IMG/VR virus record: IMGVR_UViG_3300009164_000103
Location: 1 to 53,313 of that record
DNA length: 53,313 nucleotides
Origin: a virus
Reading direction: 5' to 3' (one strand)
Position 1 is the first letter of the stretch, and every line of letters begins with the position of its first letter. The translations under genes were made by a program, and so were the position numbers. The notes beneath the pieces are model-generated. The model saw only the letters and a list, made by a program, of their open reading frames with translations, did not search any database and was not told the DNA's origin. This document shows, piece after piece, positions 1 to 9,094 of the stretch.

Positions 1-837
1 AACGCTGGACTAAAGATATACGGAACCGCGACTAATGCAACAAGCCCGGAATTCCTCAATGTTGGATATGACCCAACGCTATTAGTTGGGTACGTGCAAG
101 CGGTCAGAACTGGGACCGGTGGAGCGTATTTGCCATTGTCTCTAAATCCAAATGGCAATAACGTGGGCATCGGAACGACGAATCCCGCCTACAAACTTGA
201 AATATCTACCGATTCCGCAGGCAAACCAGGCGTAGGTGGATTGTGGACAGTTGTATCAGATGAGCGTATCAAGACTGACATCATTCCCGCTAACCTTGAT
301 CGTTGCTACGATATTGTTAAATCAGTCCCGCTGAAACACTTTGGCTTTGCTCCTGGTGTCTACACTGACGATCAGATTAACGACAAGCACAGCCTTGGCT
401 GGATTGCTCAAGACGTGCAGAAGTTCTTCTCAAAGGCAGTATCTGTTAAGCCATTCACGTTCAAGACTGAGATCCCTGACGGAACTGAAGAATATACAGA
501 GCAAGACTTCACGCTGGAAACAGTAGAGAAGACAGAGACAAGCATTCAGGTAATCGACGGCAAGCCTGTGCAAGTATCGAAAGTGGTTACGTCTGAGAAT
601 AAGGTGCTGCTATTCGATAGCGTTGATGTAGTGGACGAAGCTGGTGTTGTGGTGATGGATGGTGATAAGCCATTGACCTATCAAATGCCACGCATGGTCA
701 CGAAGACGCGCAATAAAGTTCGACATGATGTGATTGAAGACTGCCTTGACTTGAACGGTGGGCAGATGATTGCAGCATTATATGGTGCGGTACAAGCTCT
801 GATGTTGCAAGTAGAAAGTTTGACGGCAAGTAAATAA
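1..837 (+). CDS. Tail fibre, C-terminal part with S74 chaperone domain (5' end outside window)
   Basis: The frame is open from base 1, so this is the end of a gene that starts outside the window. A fibre-type segment (NVGIGTTNPAYKLEIS) is followed by SDERIKTDI at about 256-282, the hallmark start of the peptidase S74 (endosialidase-type) intramolecular chaperone, whose Ser and Lys (about residues 86 and 91 of this fragment) form the self-cleavage dyad in the family. The LGWIAQDVQKFF stretch that follows is also typical. In the family this domain trimerises the fibre and is then cut off. The matching N-terminal part is probably the open frame at the other window edge (51977-53313), because the same kind of fibre ends there unfinished. 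A GTG at 94 could be called as a start but has no ribosome binding site. Confidence 0.88.
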   Translation, partial: NAGLKIYGTATNATSPEFLNVGYDPTLLVGYVQAVRTGTGGAYLPLSLNPNGNNVGIGTTNPAYKLEISTDSAGKPGVGGLWTVVSDERIKTDIIPANLDRCYDIVKSVPLKHFGFAPGVYTDDQINDKHSLGWIAQDVQKFFSKAVSVKPFTFKTEIPDGTEEYTEQDFTLETVEKTETSIQVIDGKPVQVSKVVTSENKVLLFDSVDVVDEAGVVVMDGDKPLTYQMPRMVTKTRNKVRHDVIEDCLDLNGGQMIAALYGAVQALMLQVESLTASK

Positions 838-854
838 TAAGGATAATTTCTGAC

Positions 855-1175
855 ATGAAAAAGCTAAAGTCTTTCTTTAAGAATTTGTTCTCGCCCACGT
901 TCTCTTCTCGCTTCATGAGATGCGTTTCCGTGGCGTACCCAATCGTTAAGATCGTGGCACTGTATACGCCTAATAAGATGGATGATGAAATCCTCGATTT
1001 AAGTGATAGGCTTGGCGTTAAGTCTATGCTTGATGGGGCTGCTACAAAGGGTGAGGTTCTTAAGAACATCGCTGTTTTAGCTGCTCATCGCAATCTACCA
1101 AACGTGCCGAAAGAACTCGTAACACGCGCCGTTGAAGTAGCATATCAGCAAATGATGGCAGAAAAGGTCCAGTAG
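855..1175 (+). CDS. Small protein with one hydrophobic segment, possible holin-like
   Basis: A 106-residue protein follows the tail fibre by 17 bases and has an AAGGAT ribosome binding site before its ATG. The N-terminus is basic (MKKLKSFFKNLF), residues about 20-38 are hydrophobic (SVAYPIVKIVALY), and the rest is a helical Ala/Lys/Glu-rich segment ending AVEVAYQQMMAEK. This short basic end, hydrophobic segment and helical tail resembles the LL-H type holin superfamily, but the hydrophobic stretch is weak. A minor virion or fibre-associated role is equally possible. Function is not established. Confidence 0.6.
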   Translation: MKKLKSFFKNLFSPTFSSRFMRCVSVAYPIVKIVALYTPNKMDDEILDLSDRLGVKSMLDGAATKGEVLKNIAVLAAHRNLPNVPKELVTRAVEVAYQQMMAEKVQ

Positions 1176-1192
1176 CAGTAAGATAGTAGAGT

Positions 1193-1414
1193 ATGACTCA
1201 AGAACAATACATCTACATTGACAATGACAAAGTGGCAATCAGCGACCTTAGTGACAGACAGAAGTATCTGGTGTCTCAGGTTACTGATATCAACGCAAAG
1301 ATTTATCAGTTGCAATTGAGCGCCGATCAATTGAATATTGCTTTGACCTCGTTTAGCCAAGAGCTATTGCGTAGTCGCGCCAAGGACGATATCGTACCCG
1401 ATGCCATTAGTTAA
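1193..1414 (+). CDS. Small coiled-coil protein, DUF6447-like
   Basis: A 73-residue protein. The opening YIYIDNDKVAISDLSD followed by a long heptad-like helix (residues 25-60) resembles the small phage family DUF6447, in which a short beta hairpin precedes a coiled coil. This assignment is from memory of the family pattern. Its 3' end overlaps the start of the next gene by 14 bases, which suggests translational coupling inside the tail-gene operon. The family has no known function and usually lies near tail genes. Confidence 0.65.
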   Translation: MTQEQYIYIDNDKVAISDLSDRQKYLVSQVTDINAKIYQLQLSADQLNIALTSFSQELLRSRAKDDIVPDAIS

Positions 1415-3311
1415 ACTCCAATTCAAACCTGGGATTGTTAAAGACGTAACAGAGTACTCTGCTGAAGGGTTATGGTACGACTCTGACAAGATCAGGTTTC
1501 GACTTGGATACCCTGAAGTGATTGGTGGTTGGCAGGCTTACGCTGATGCTGAAACCATTTATGGAACTTGCAGGGCGTTGATTCAGTGGACCTCCCTATC
1601 CCTTGAACGATTCATTGGGATAGGGACAAATCAAAAGTATTACATTGAGTCTGGTCAGTTCATTAACGACATCACCCCTATTCGCACTACGATTGCGTTA
1701 GGCAACAATCCTTTCCAGACGCAAGTAATAGGCACTGGGAAGATGAAGGTTACGACGCCATCTGGTCACGATGCGCTTCAATGCGACTGGGTTACCTTCT
1801 CTGGTGCCGTTGGATTTGATGGCTTCACTACTGCTGAGTTGAACGTAGAGGTTCAAGTCACAGAAGTGATTGATGCCACAAACTTCTATGTAGTGTTCCC
1901 TTCTGGCGCAACGATTACGGCGTCTACCTCTGGTGGTGGTGCTTCTATAAGCGCTGCTTTTCAATTGAATGTTGGGTTGAATAGTCAGGTGTACGCTACT
2001 GGATGGGGTTCTGGTCCTTGGGGTAGAGGCCCTTGGGGGAGTTCGTTCTCGCCTCTAAGCCCTACGGATAATCTCAGGATATGGTCGAACTCTAACTATG
2101 GGCAAGACCTACTAATCAATATCAGGTATGGCAATATCTATTATTGGTCAGCTTCTGGGCTTGATCCTACTAATACTAGGGCCGTCACGTTGTCTTCTGT
2201 GAGTGGAGCAAATGGTGTTCCTACGGTTGCGTCTGAGATATTAGTCTCTGATAACGATAGGCACGTTATTGCTTTTGGTTGTAATGAAATAGGATCTGCC
2301 TCGCAGAACTTATTGCTTGTCCGTTGGTCTTCTCAGGAAGACCTTTTAGACTGGGAACCAAGAACAGACAATACCGCTGGTGGGTTTACCGTATCGAGCG
2401 GGTCTGAGATCGTAGCCGCAATACCTACGCAGCAGCAGATACTTGTGTTCACTGATAAGTCTCTGTTTGCGATGGCCTACACTGGGCCTCCTTACACCTT
2501 TAGCTTTACTCGTATTGGCGAGTCTGTGTCGATCATTGGGCCTAATGCTGGAGTAGATGCTAGGGGCACAGTGTACTGGATGGACAACAACAACTTCTAT
2601 CAATACAACGGCAACGTAGTAAAGATGAACTGTACGGTCTTGAGCTATGTGTTCTCTGATTTGAATTGGGATCAGAAGACAAAGGTATGTGCCGGGGTGA
2701 ATGCTCAGTTCAATGAGATTTACTGGTGGTACCCAAGCGTTACCGACGACACCGGAGAGAACAGCAGGTACGTGGCTTACAACTACGTTGAAGACCTGTG
2801 GACGATTGGCACAATGGAGCGCACGGCTTGGTTGGATCTAGCTACTGGTGGATTCCCAATTGGTGCTATGCCAGAAGGGACTGATCTGGAAACCTCCAAT
2901 ACTGAGACGTATCTATATCAGCACGAGTATGGCTATACGGCAGATGGATCTAACATTGAAGCCTATGTGACTTCTGGCGCAATTGATATTGAAGACGGGG
3001 AGCAGTTCTCCTTCGTTAGTCGAATCATCCCTGACGTTCAGTTCGTGACTGACCCTAGGGTTAGCTCTGCTGGGATTATCAAGAAGGTCAATGTTCATGT
3101 GTCTGGTGTGAACTATCCCATGAGTCAGGCTGGGTATCAGACAAACACTGTATTGGTTCAAGGCGAAGCGCCTATTACTACACAGAATAACCTTAGGATT
3201 CGATCACGTCAGCTTGCATTGAAGGTTGAGTCGTTCCAAGGTGGAGATCCTGTATACAAGTGGCGTCTTGGTTCTAATCGAATCCAGATCCAACCGGATG
3301 GTATGCGATGA
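1401..3311 (+). CDS. P22 gp10-like tail / DNA stabilisation protein
   Basis: A 636-residue, beta-rich protein beginning LQFKPGIVKDVTEYSAEG, with W- and G-rich segments (residues about 200-215) and conserved-looking NDRHVIAFG, LLVRWSSQEDLLDWEP and VYKWRLGSNRIQIQ stretches. The size, the repeated beta-strand pattern and the C-terminal KWRLG-N-R motif fit the family of proteins that plug the portal and stabilise packaged DNA in P22-like and pelagic podophages (gp10-like beta propellers). It lies directly after the fibre end and before the internal protein genes and overlaps the next gene by 4 bases. A function as a tail hub or fibre-attachment factor is the main alternative. Confidence 0.75.
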   Translation: MPLVKLQFKPGIVKDVTEYSAEGLWYDSDKIRFRLGYPEVIGGWQAYADAETIYGTCRALIQWTSLSLERFIGIGTNQKYYIESGQFINDITPIRTTIALGNNPFQTQVIGTGKMKVTTPSGHDALQCDWVTFSGAVGFDGFTTAELNVEVQVTEVIDATNFYVVFPSGATITASTSGGGASISAAFQLNVGLNSQVYATGWGSGPWGRGPWGSSFSPLSPTDNLRIWSNSNYGQDLLINIRYGNIYYWSASGLDPTNTRAVTLSSVSGANGVPTVASEILVSDNDRHVIAFGCNEIGSASQNLLLVRWSSQEDLLDWEPRTDNTAGGFTVSSGSEIVAAIPTQQQILVFTDKSLFAMAYTGPPYTFSFTRIGESVSIIGPNAGVDARGTVYWMDNNNFYQYNGNVVKMNCTVLSYVFSDLNWDQKTKVCAGVNAQFNEIYWWYPSVTDDTGENSRYVAYNYVEDLWTIGTMERTAWLDLATGGFPIGAMPEGTDLETSNTETYLYQHEYGYTADGSNIEAYVTSGAIDIEDGEQFSFVSRIIPDVQFVTDPRVSSAGIIKKVNVHVSGVNYPMSQAGYQTNTVLVQGEAPITTQNNLRIRSRQLALKVESFQGGDPVYKWRLGSNRIQIQPDGMR

Positions 3312-3604
3312 ACCGTAATACCCCAATACAGAATCTTCCTAAGCCACCTGCTGAGTACAATCAATTGTACTTTGACTCGTTGGTTCGTAATATCGGCATT
3401 CATATATTCAATCAACGTGTTCCTGGTGAACTTGTTGGAAGTTCTCTAATGCTGCTGCAATGCCCTAGCAGTGGGTATGGCTTGCGTGATGGCATGACTT
3501 GGGCAGATGGAAGTGGTGTGCTAAGAGTTGTACTACCAGACCAAGTATTTGCGCCAAGTAACAAAATCAAGATTAAACTAGGTACTGTAACGGTTACTAC
3601 ATGA
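3308..3604 (+). CDS. Small conserved-type phage protein after stabilisation protein
   Basis: A 98-residue protein that starts in an ATGA overlap with the preceding gene's stop and itself overlaps the next start by 4 bases, so it is translationally coupled on both sides. The N-terminal PPAEYNQLYFDSLVRNIG helix is of a kind often seen in small podophage proteins at this position. The C-terminal half looks beta-rich. No enzymatic motif is visible. It is probably a virion or assembly accessory factor. Confidence 0.7.
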   Translation: MNRNTPIQNLPKPPAEYNQLYFDSLVRNIGIHIFNQRVPGELVGSSLMLLQCPSSGYGLRDGMTWADGSGVLRVVLPDQVFAPSNKIKIKLGTVTVTT

Positions 3605-4809
3605 GTAAAGGTATTGCATCTCTCGCTAGACAGGTTGCTTCTAAAGGCAGGGGTGGGGATTCCACCCTTTTACATATTCATCCCAGTGAATTGATGGGGA
3701 TGCGTACGCTTCTGAAACAGATTGATCCTGACATTGAGATCACTCTTAACCCTGAGACGGGTATGTACGAGGCTTTTAGCTGGAAGAAGTTACTAGCTGC
3801 GGTTGGGTTGGGGGCCAGTGTTGCTTTGATGTTTACTCCTTTTGCTGGATTAGGCGCAGCTGGGGCCAAGGGAAGCCTTGCCGCTATGACTGGTCTTGCC
3901 GGTAAGGTTATTTCATCAGCGGTTGTCCCTGCTTTAATTAGTGGTACAGCGGCAACTGCCGTTAGTGCATTCAAGCCAGATGAAAAGAAGGAAAGTCAGC
4001 AAGCCCTTACTGCCTTAGATAAATACAAGGCAGCTGAAAAGGAAAAAAACGATAAGAGCATTATTATCCCTCTATTGAGGTCAGCAAATACTGCACCTAC
4101 GATCTCACAACCGACGACAGCGAAATCTGCTCCTGTATCCACTAGCACTACTACGGCACAGCCTACAGGGGGGATAGCCTCTGCTCTTACGGCTGGAGTT
4201 ATGCCTAAATCGCAGCTTGCGCCAGTACCGCAGAAAGGTATAGCTTCTGTTTTCCAACCTTCCGTTGCTTCAGCGCCTGTTGTTCCTGAGGAAGAAGAAG
4301 ACGATGTGTTGCGCGAAGCGGAGAGTCCCTACAAGGCGTCTGGATATGCCGAAGGTGGCTCTCTTGAACCTGAAGAAAAGAAGGCCCGTCAGATCGTGCA
4401 GGATGCCATGGAAGCGATCCGTGGCGAAGGAGATGACCCTGAGGGTTCCCTCAATACCTACCTTGCTTATTACGGCAAAGACGCTTTGAAAGACTTGTAC
4501 AAGCGTATGTCTGGCAAGGAAGAGGTTGAAGAAGAAGACAACTACGAACCGCCTGAGGGGATGATTAAAGGCCCCGGCAATGGCATGGACGACATGGCTA
4601 CGGCTCGTATGGCTCATGGTGGTCAGAAGGTTCTTCTATCCAACGATGAGTTCATTATCCCTGCTGATGTCGTAAGCGGTTTGGGTGATGGCAGTAGTGA
4701 GTCAGGTGCCAGAAAGCTGTACGCCATGATGGACAGAGTTCGCATGGACAGGACTGGCAACAAGAAGCAACCTGGAAAGGTTAAAGACGTTCGGGTTCTA
4801 CCCGCTTAG
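3601..4809 (+). CDS. Internal virion-type protein with membrane-active segment
   Basis: A 402-residue protein. Residues about 62-125 are rich in Gly, Ala, Leu and Val (LLAAVGLGASVALMF and ISSAVVPALISGTAATAV), consistent with two membrane-inserting helices. A Ser/Thr/Pro-rich linker follows (about 145-235), then an acidic segment. The C-terminus has GPGNGMDDM and LLSNDEFIIPADVVSGLGDGSS followed by a basic tail, a module I recognise from proteins encoded next to ejection proteins of podophages. The location just before three very large internal proteins supports a role in genome delivery. The function is inferred from context. Confidence 0.68.
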   Translation: MSKGIASLARQVASKGRGGDSTLLHIHPSELMGMRTLLKQIDPDIEITLNPETGMYEAFSWKKLLAAVGLGASVALMFTPFAGLGAAGAKGSLAAMTGLAGKVISSAVVPALISGTAATAVSAFKPDEKKESQQALTALDKYKAAEKEKNDKSIIIPLLRSANTAPTISQPTTAKSAPVSTSTTTAQPTGGIASALTAGVMPKSQLAPVPQKGIASVFQPSVASAPVVPEEEEDDVLREAESPYKASGYAEGGSLEPEEKKARQIVQDAMEAIRGEGDDPEGSLNTYLAYYGKDALKDLYKRMSGKEEVEEEDNYEPPEGMIKGPGNGMDDMATARMAHGGQKVLLSNDEFIIPADVVSGLGDGSSESGARKLYAMMDRVRMDRTGNKKQPGKVKDVRVLPA

Positions 4810-4817
4810 GAATTAAT

Positions 4818-7800
4818 ATGGCAGATCCACTTAGCTCAACATATCAGACGCAGGACATTCCCGAATACCTTAGACCATTCAGGAACGCTCTACTGTCTTC
4901 TGCATTCAGCAGTGTGTACACTCCAGAGGCAATGAAGAACTTCTTGCCTAATGCCACTTACTTCAATGCGTATACTCAGAATCAGCCTAACCAGCAGCAG
5001 AATACTTCTGGTAATACTGGAGACACTGGCACAACTGGCAACGAGAGAAATGATGCGGCTAGTAATGAAGAGAGCAATAAGAACGCCATCTTCAATGCGT
5101 TGAATATGGTTTCTGGCAAGATGCCTAAGTTGCCTGGATTAGTTTGGGATACTAATACTCGCACTTATGTACCAGAAGCGTACAAGACGATTAAGTCTGC
5201 TAAGGGTGGTGAGCTGAATCCTAAAGAGGATCCTATCCAGAAGATCCTGGATGAGTATCAAAGTCTTCGAGAGAAGATGCCCGTTGGTTTTAATCAAGCT
5301 GCTAGCCCTGCTGATGATGCTAACAAACTCACTGGAAGCGTTACCTCTCCTGGTTTCAAGAATCCATTTGGCGTCACTAGAGACCCTTCTCAAACCTCTA
5401 GCTACACAATCGGTAACAATATCAGCCCTGATATAACTCGCGTCAATCCTCGTCCTGTTATTGCTCCTGGGGTTGTTCCTCCTGTCAGTACTGATGTACG
5501 CCCTCCCACTGTTCCAATTTATCCCGGTACCCCGACGGTTACTCCTGGAGTACCACCACGCCCAGCTACACCAAGGACAGCTACTCCTGGAACACCCACG
5601 GCCCCTCCTGTTATACCGATACGCCCTCCTGGTTCCCCGACAGCCACTCCCAGCACTGGAGTTCCAGTCAGCGGCACTGGTGGTGGAGGCGGTATTGGTA
5701 ATCTTGCTCAGATTTTTTCCGATGGTTTTGCTGGGACTACTACTGCTAATCAAGGTGCTGGTGGGTATAACCCACTTCAGTATGCTACTGACGATCAGGC
5801 TAGAGGACTTGCCTCGTTGCTTGGTGGTACCAACCAGAGGACGAATACATCTGGTCCACTTAATGTTCCCTCACAGAATTCGCTTGGCTTTGGTGGCAGT
5901 GACACGTTCAATGCTGGGTTAATCCAGCAGCAGCTTCGTCCTGGTCAGACTCCTAGTGAGATGACTTCATCTCTAGCTCGACTAAGGGCTGAGGTTTCTG
6001 GTTCTGGAGGCGACACTTCTTCAATCGACAGATTGATTCAACAGAATAATCAGGCTTATGCTTCTGGCGCTAGAGTGTCTCCTGTTGGGCAACCTCCTGC
6101 AACTACTGCTCCTCCTGCGACTAGTAAGCCTCCTGCGACAACTACTCCTCCTGCGACTGAACAGAGAACTACTGGTCGTGGATCGCAGAATCAAAGCCAA
6201 GATCCTGATATTGACAGATCTCCTTACACTGCTCCTCCTGCTACCAATACTCCTCCTCCTCAGTTTTCGACTAGGGGAGAGATGGCTACGAATGATGTGG
6301 ACCGTGGTGGTGGTCCCGCCGTGCGTACTGCGGATAGGTCTTCCAATTCTGCGCCACCCTTAAGGGGCAGTTCCCCGCGCAATACCCCCGATGAAACTGA
6401 GTTAGAAAGTAAACGTGCTCTTGAGCTAGATGCTCCTCCACCGATTATTCCTGAGCCTGAAGCATACAATCCTGAAACGTACTCGCCAGAGACATCTGTG
6501 CCTGAGCCTGATGGTGGTGGCATTGCCTCTCTCTTAGGTTCAAATCAGTCGAATACTCCTGAGTCGAATACTCCTGAATCTTATACGCCTGACTCTTACA
6601 CTCCTGAGTCCTATACGCCAGAAGCGTCTGCCCCAGACTCCTATACTCCTGAGTCTTATACTCCTGAAGTATATGCTCCTGAGTCCTACGCTCCTGAATC
6701 GTACACGCCTGAGTACTATAATCCTGAAGCATCTGCTCCTGAATCGTACACCCCTGATTATGGGTCGGATCAATCTCTTGCTAGTTTTGATATTGGCGAC
6801 GATGGCAGGGTGAATAACTATCGTAAGGGTGGAGCTGTTCGTAGGTTTGATGAGGGTGGGCCTGTTGCTCTTAGCACTCCTCCTCCTGCTCCTCCTTTTA
6901 GCTTGGGTGGATTTGGTGCGCCACAAACTCCTCTTGCTGGTGGATTTGGTGGTCCTGGTGGTGGTGCCTCTCTGTTCAAAGCTGCTAATCCAAAAGCAGG
7001 AGATATTTCTCAGAACCTATTCAACGCTCCTCCTGTGTATGCTGGACAGCGGACGATGTTGTTTGGTCAAGACTTTGGACAAGGTAATGCAGATACTGGA
7101 TATACCGCAAGCAATCTAACCAGGAATGCGTTGTCTGGTGTTGCTGGCTTAGGCAAAACAAGTATATTTGATGACGAGGGGCAGATCCGTGAAGGCACTG
7201 ACTTTAAAAAGGGAGTTTCTGCCATTAACTCTGCAACTGATTTGTCAGGTGGTGCCGCTGAAGAAGGTGCTAATCTAATCGGCGCATCTAAACTTCCTCC
7301 AGAGCAAAGCTACCTGATGAGTCTCATGCCGGGGATTCAGGGGATGGGATTCAAGGACGCCATTAAGGTGAATCCTATCCAAGCTCCCAACATGATTAAT
7401 CCAATGGGAGTAACTGCTGCTAACTTACAAGGTTATCAGATGGCACAGCCCATGGGAGTGAGTGGTCAGAACATTGACGTTCTTGGTCAGTTAGGTAGTT
7501 TATCTGGAACAACAGTTCAGGGAGTCCCTCAACTACAGCAGTTCCAGATGCAAGGTCCAGAGAAAGTCACTGGTCAGACAAGAGATATTCTTTCTACCTT
7601 AGGTGGTTTGTCTAGCTCGAAAGTTCAAGGCGTACCTCAAGTACAGCAGTTCCAGATGCAAGGCCCTGAGAAAGTGGCGTCTGGTCAAACTCAGGTAGAT
7701 CAGTTCGGTCAACAGCAAGCACAACAGTATATGTCTCCTTATATGGATGCAGTTACTGAGATGCAGAAGCGTGATGCTTCTCGTACTGCTGGAATGCAGA

Positions 7801-9089
7801 AGGCTGGTCGTGGTGCTGCTGCTGTTCGTGCTGGTGCATTCGGTGGTTCTCGTCAGGCTATTCAGGAAGGAATGGCTGAAGAGGCGTTACAGCGACAGCT
7901 TGGGGACATTGATGCAGTTGGTCGTCAGAAAGCATTTGAGAATGCTCAGTCTCAGTTTGATCGTGATCGTGCTGCTTCTCTTGCTTCTCAACAGACTAAT
8001 GTGCAATCTGCATTGCAGGCTGCTCTTGCTAATCAACAATCTGGTCTTACTACAGGTCGAGAGAATCTTGGAGCTAACCTTTCTACTCAACAGCTTGGCG
8101 CTCAAACTGGATTACAAGCTGCGCTTGCTAATCAACAAGCAGAACAACAGTCAGCTCTAACTGGTTATGGTACGAGAGCTGATATTCTTCGCTCTCAATC
8201 TGCACAAGACCTTCAGGCATCTCTGGCAAATCAACAAGCTGCACTTGCTACAGGTAGAGAGAACTTAGGCGCTAATCTCAATACTCAGCAACTGGGCGCT
8301 CAACAAGCGTTGCAGGCCGCTCTTGCTAATCAGCAATCGGCACAACAAGCTGCTCTCACTGGGTATGGGACTAGAGCGGATGTCCTTCGTTCTCAATCTG
8401 CACAAAACTTACAGGCAGACCTTGCTAACCAGCAGGCTGGCCTTACCGCTGGCAGAGAGAACCTTGGAGCACAGCTCAGTACGCAACAGCTTGGCGCTCA
8501 ACAAGCCCTACAGGCACAGCTTGCTAATCAGCAGGCAGGTCTTACCGCTGGTCAGGCTAACCTACAGTCTTCTCTTGCCACACAACAGCTTGGTGTTCAG
8601 TCTGGTTTAGAGGCAGCTAAGGCTACTCAGTACGGCGACATATCAATGACGCAGATGCAGTTGGATGCTGCGAAGCAGGCTTCACAAGAACAGGAAGCAG
8701 CTAGACAGCGTCAGTTCAATAATAGGTTGGCTGCAATTCAGCAGGGGTCAGCATCTGCTGGCGCACTAGCTGGGATGGGTGGTCAAATGATGAGCATCAA
8801 TCCTGCGGCACAACAGCTTGAGATTCAACGTCTTGCCGCTATGCAGCAGGCAGGTGGTGCCGTTGACGCTCGTACTCAAGAAGCGATGAACCTTCAGTAT
8901 CAAGACTTCATCAATCAGCAAAACGCTCCTTATCAGCAGATGAACTTCTTGCAAGGTATTATGTCTGGTATACCCACTGGTATGCAGACAGAGAATGTAC
9001 AGTTCGCTCGACCTGCTTCTGGTGGCTTGAGTGGTCTGTTGACCGCTGGTGCTGGGCTGGCTTCTAACTACTACGCAAACCAAAAATAA
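4818..9089 (+). CDS. Giant repeat-rich internal / structural protein
   Basis: A 1423-residue protein. Residues 1-130 are Asn/Gln-rich. Residues about 215-290 and 425-545 are Pro/Thr-rich linkers. Residues about 575-648 are a tandem PESYTPE-type repeat. A KGGAVRRFDEGGPV motif follows near 670, and two copies of a QGVP-QLQQFQMQGPEKV repeat lie near 900-955. The C-terminal third is helical, with a YMSPYMDAVTEMQKRDASR segment and a 66-residue Ala/Gln-rich repeat (two full copies plus a partial, from residue 1070). The gene follows another internal-protein candidate and precedes two more, which suggests that it belongs to the ejected core. No catalytic motif is seen. Confidence 0.75.
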   Translation: MADPLSSTYQTQDIPEYLRPFRNALLSSAFSSVYTPEAMKNFLPNATYFNAYTQNQPNQQQNTSGNTGDTGTTGNERNDAASNEESNKNAIFNALNMVSGKMPKLPGLVWDTNTRTYVPEAYKTIKSAKGGELNPKEDPIQKILDEYQSLREKMPVGFNQAASPADDANKLTGSVTSPGFKNPFGVTRDPSQTSSYTIGNNISPDITRVNPRPVIAPGVVPPVSTDVRPPTVPIYPGTPTVTPGVPPRPATPRTATPGTPTAPPVIPIRPPGSPTATPSTGVPVSGTGGGGGIGNLAQIFSDGFAGTTTANQGAGGYNPLQYATDDQARGLASLLGGTNQRTNTSGPLNVPSQNSLGFGGSDTFNAGLIQQQLRPGQTPSEMTSSLARLRAEVSGSGGDTSSIDRLIQQNNQAYASGARVSPVGQPPATTAPPATSKPPATTTPPATEQRTTGRGSQNQSQDPDIDRSPYTAPPATNTPPPQFSTRGEMATNDVDRGGGPAVRTADRSSNSAPPLRGSSPRNTPDETELESKRALELDAPPPIIPEPEAYNPETYSPETSVPEPDGGGIASLLGSNQSNTPESNTPESYTPDSYTPESYTPEASAPDSYTPESYTPEVYAPESYAPESYTPEYYNPEASAPESYTPDYGSDQSLASFDIGDDGRVNNYRKGGAVRRFDEGGPVALSTPPPAPPFSLGGFGAPQTPLAGGFGGPGGGASLFKAANPKAGDISQNLFNAPPVYAGQRTMLFGQDFGQGNADTGYTASNLTRNALSGVAGLGKTSIFDDEGQIREGTDFKKGVSAINSATDLSGGAAEEGANLIGASKLPPEQSYLMSLMPGIQGMGFKDAIKVNPIQAPNMINPMGVTAANLQGYQMAQPMGVSGQNIDVLGQLGSLSGTTVQGVPQLQQFQMQGPEKVTGQTRDILSTLGGLSSSKVQGVPQVQQFQMQGPEKVASGQTQVDQFGQQQAQQYMSPYMDAVTEMQKRDASRTAGMQKAGRGAAAVRAGAFGGSRQAIQEGMAEEALQRQLGDIDAVGRQKAFENAQSQFDRDRAASLASQQTNVQSALQAALANQQSGLTTGRENLGANLSTQQLGAQTGLQAALANQQAEQQSALTGYGTRADILRSQSAQDLQASLANQQAALATGRENLGANLNTQQLGAQQALQAALANQQSAQQAALTGYGTRADVLRSQSAQNLQADLANQQAGLTAGRENLGAQLSTQQLGAQQALQAQLANQQAGLTAGQANLQSSLATQQLGVQSGLEAAKATQYGDISMTQMQLDAAKQASQEQEAARQRQFNNRLAAIQQGSASAGALAGMGGQMMSINPAAQQLEIQRLAAMQQAGGAVDARTQEAMNLQYQDFINQQNAPYQQMNFLQGIMSGIPTGMQTENVQFARPASGGLSGLLTAGAGLASNYYANQK
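6541..6765 (+). repeat. Tandem PESYTPE-coding minirepeat
   Basis: Within the 1423-residue protein, about fifteen degenerate copies of a short unit encode variants of (P/A)-E-(S/A)-Y-(T/A)-P. The unit spacing is 15 bases, so changes in copy number would keep the frame. Such Pro/Tyr/Ser arrays usually form extended linkers. Confidence 0.85.
8025..8590 (+). repeat. 198-bp in-frame tandem repeat
   Basis: Two full 198-bp copies (8025-8222 and 8223-8420) and a partial third encode a 66-residue Ala/Gln-rich unit containing LANQQ, GRENLGANL, TQQLGAQ and GYGTRAD blocks. Third-position changes outnumber amino-acid changes between copies, so the repeat is old and kept under protein-level selection. It predicts a long helical rod. 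Confidence 0.85.
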
Positions 9090-9094
9090 GTAAG

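Noticed and set aside
5139-5753. 204-codon antisense frame inside the giant internal protein
   Set aside because: Arg/Ser-rich low-complexity translation of Pro/Thr-coding DNA; no homology, and it would lie antisense to a continuous gene.
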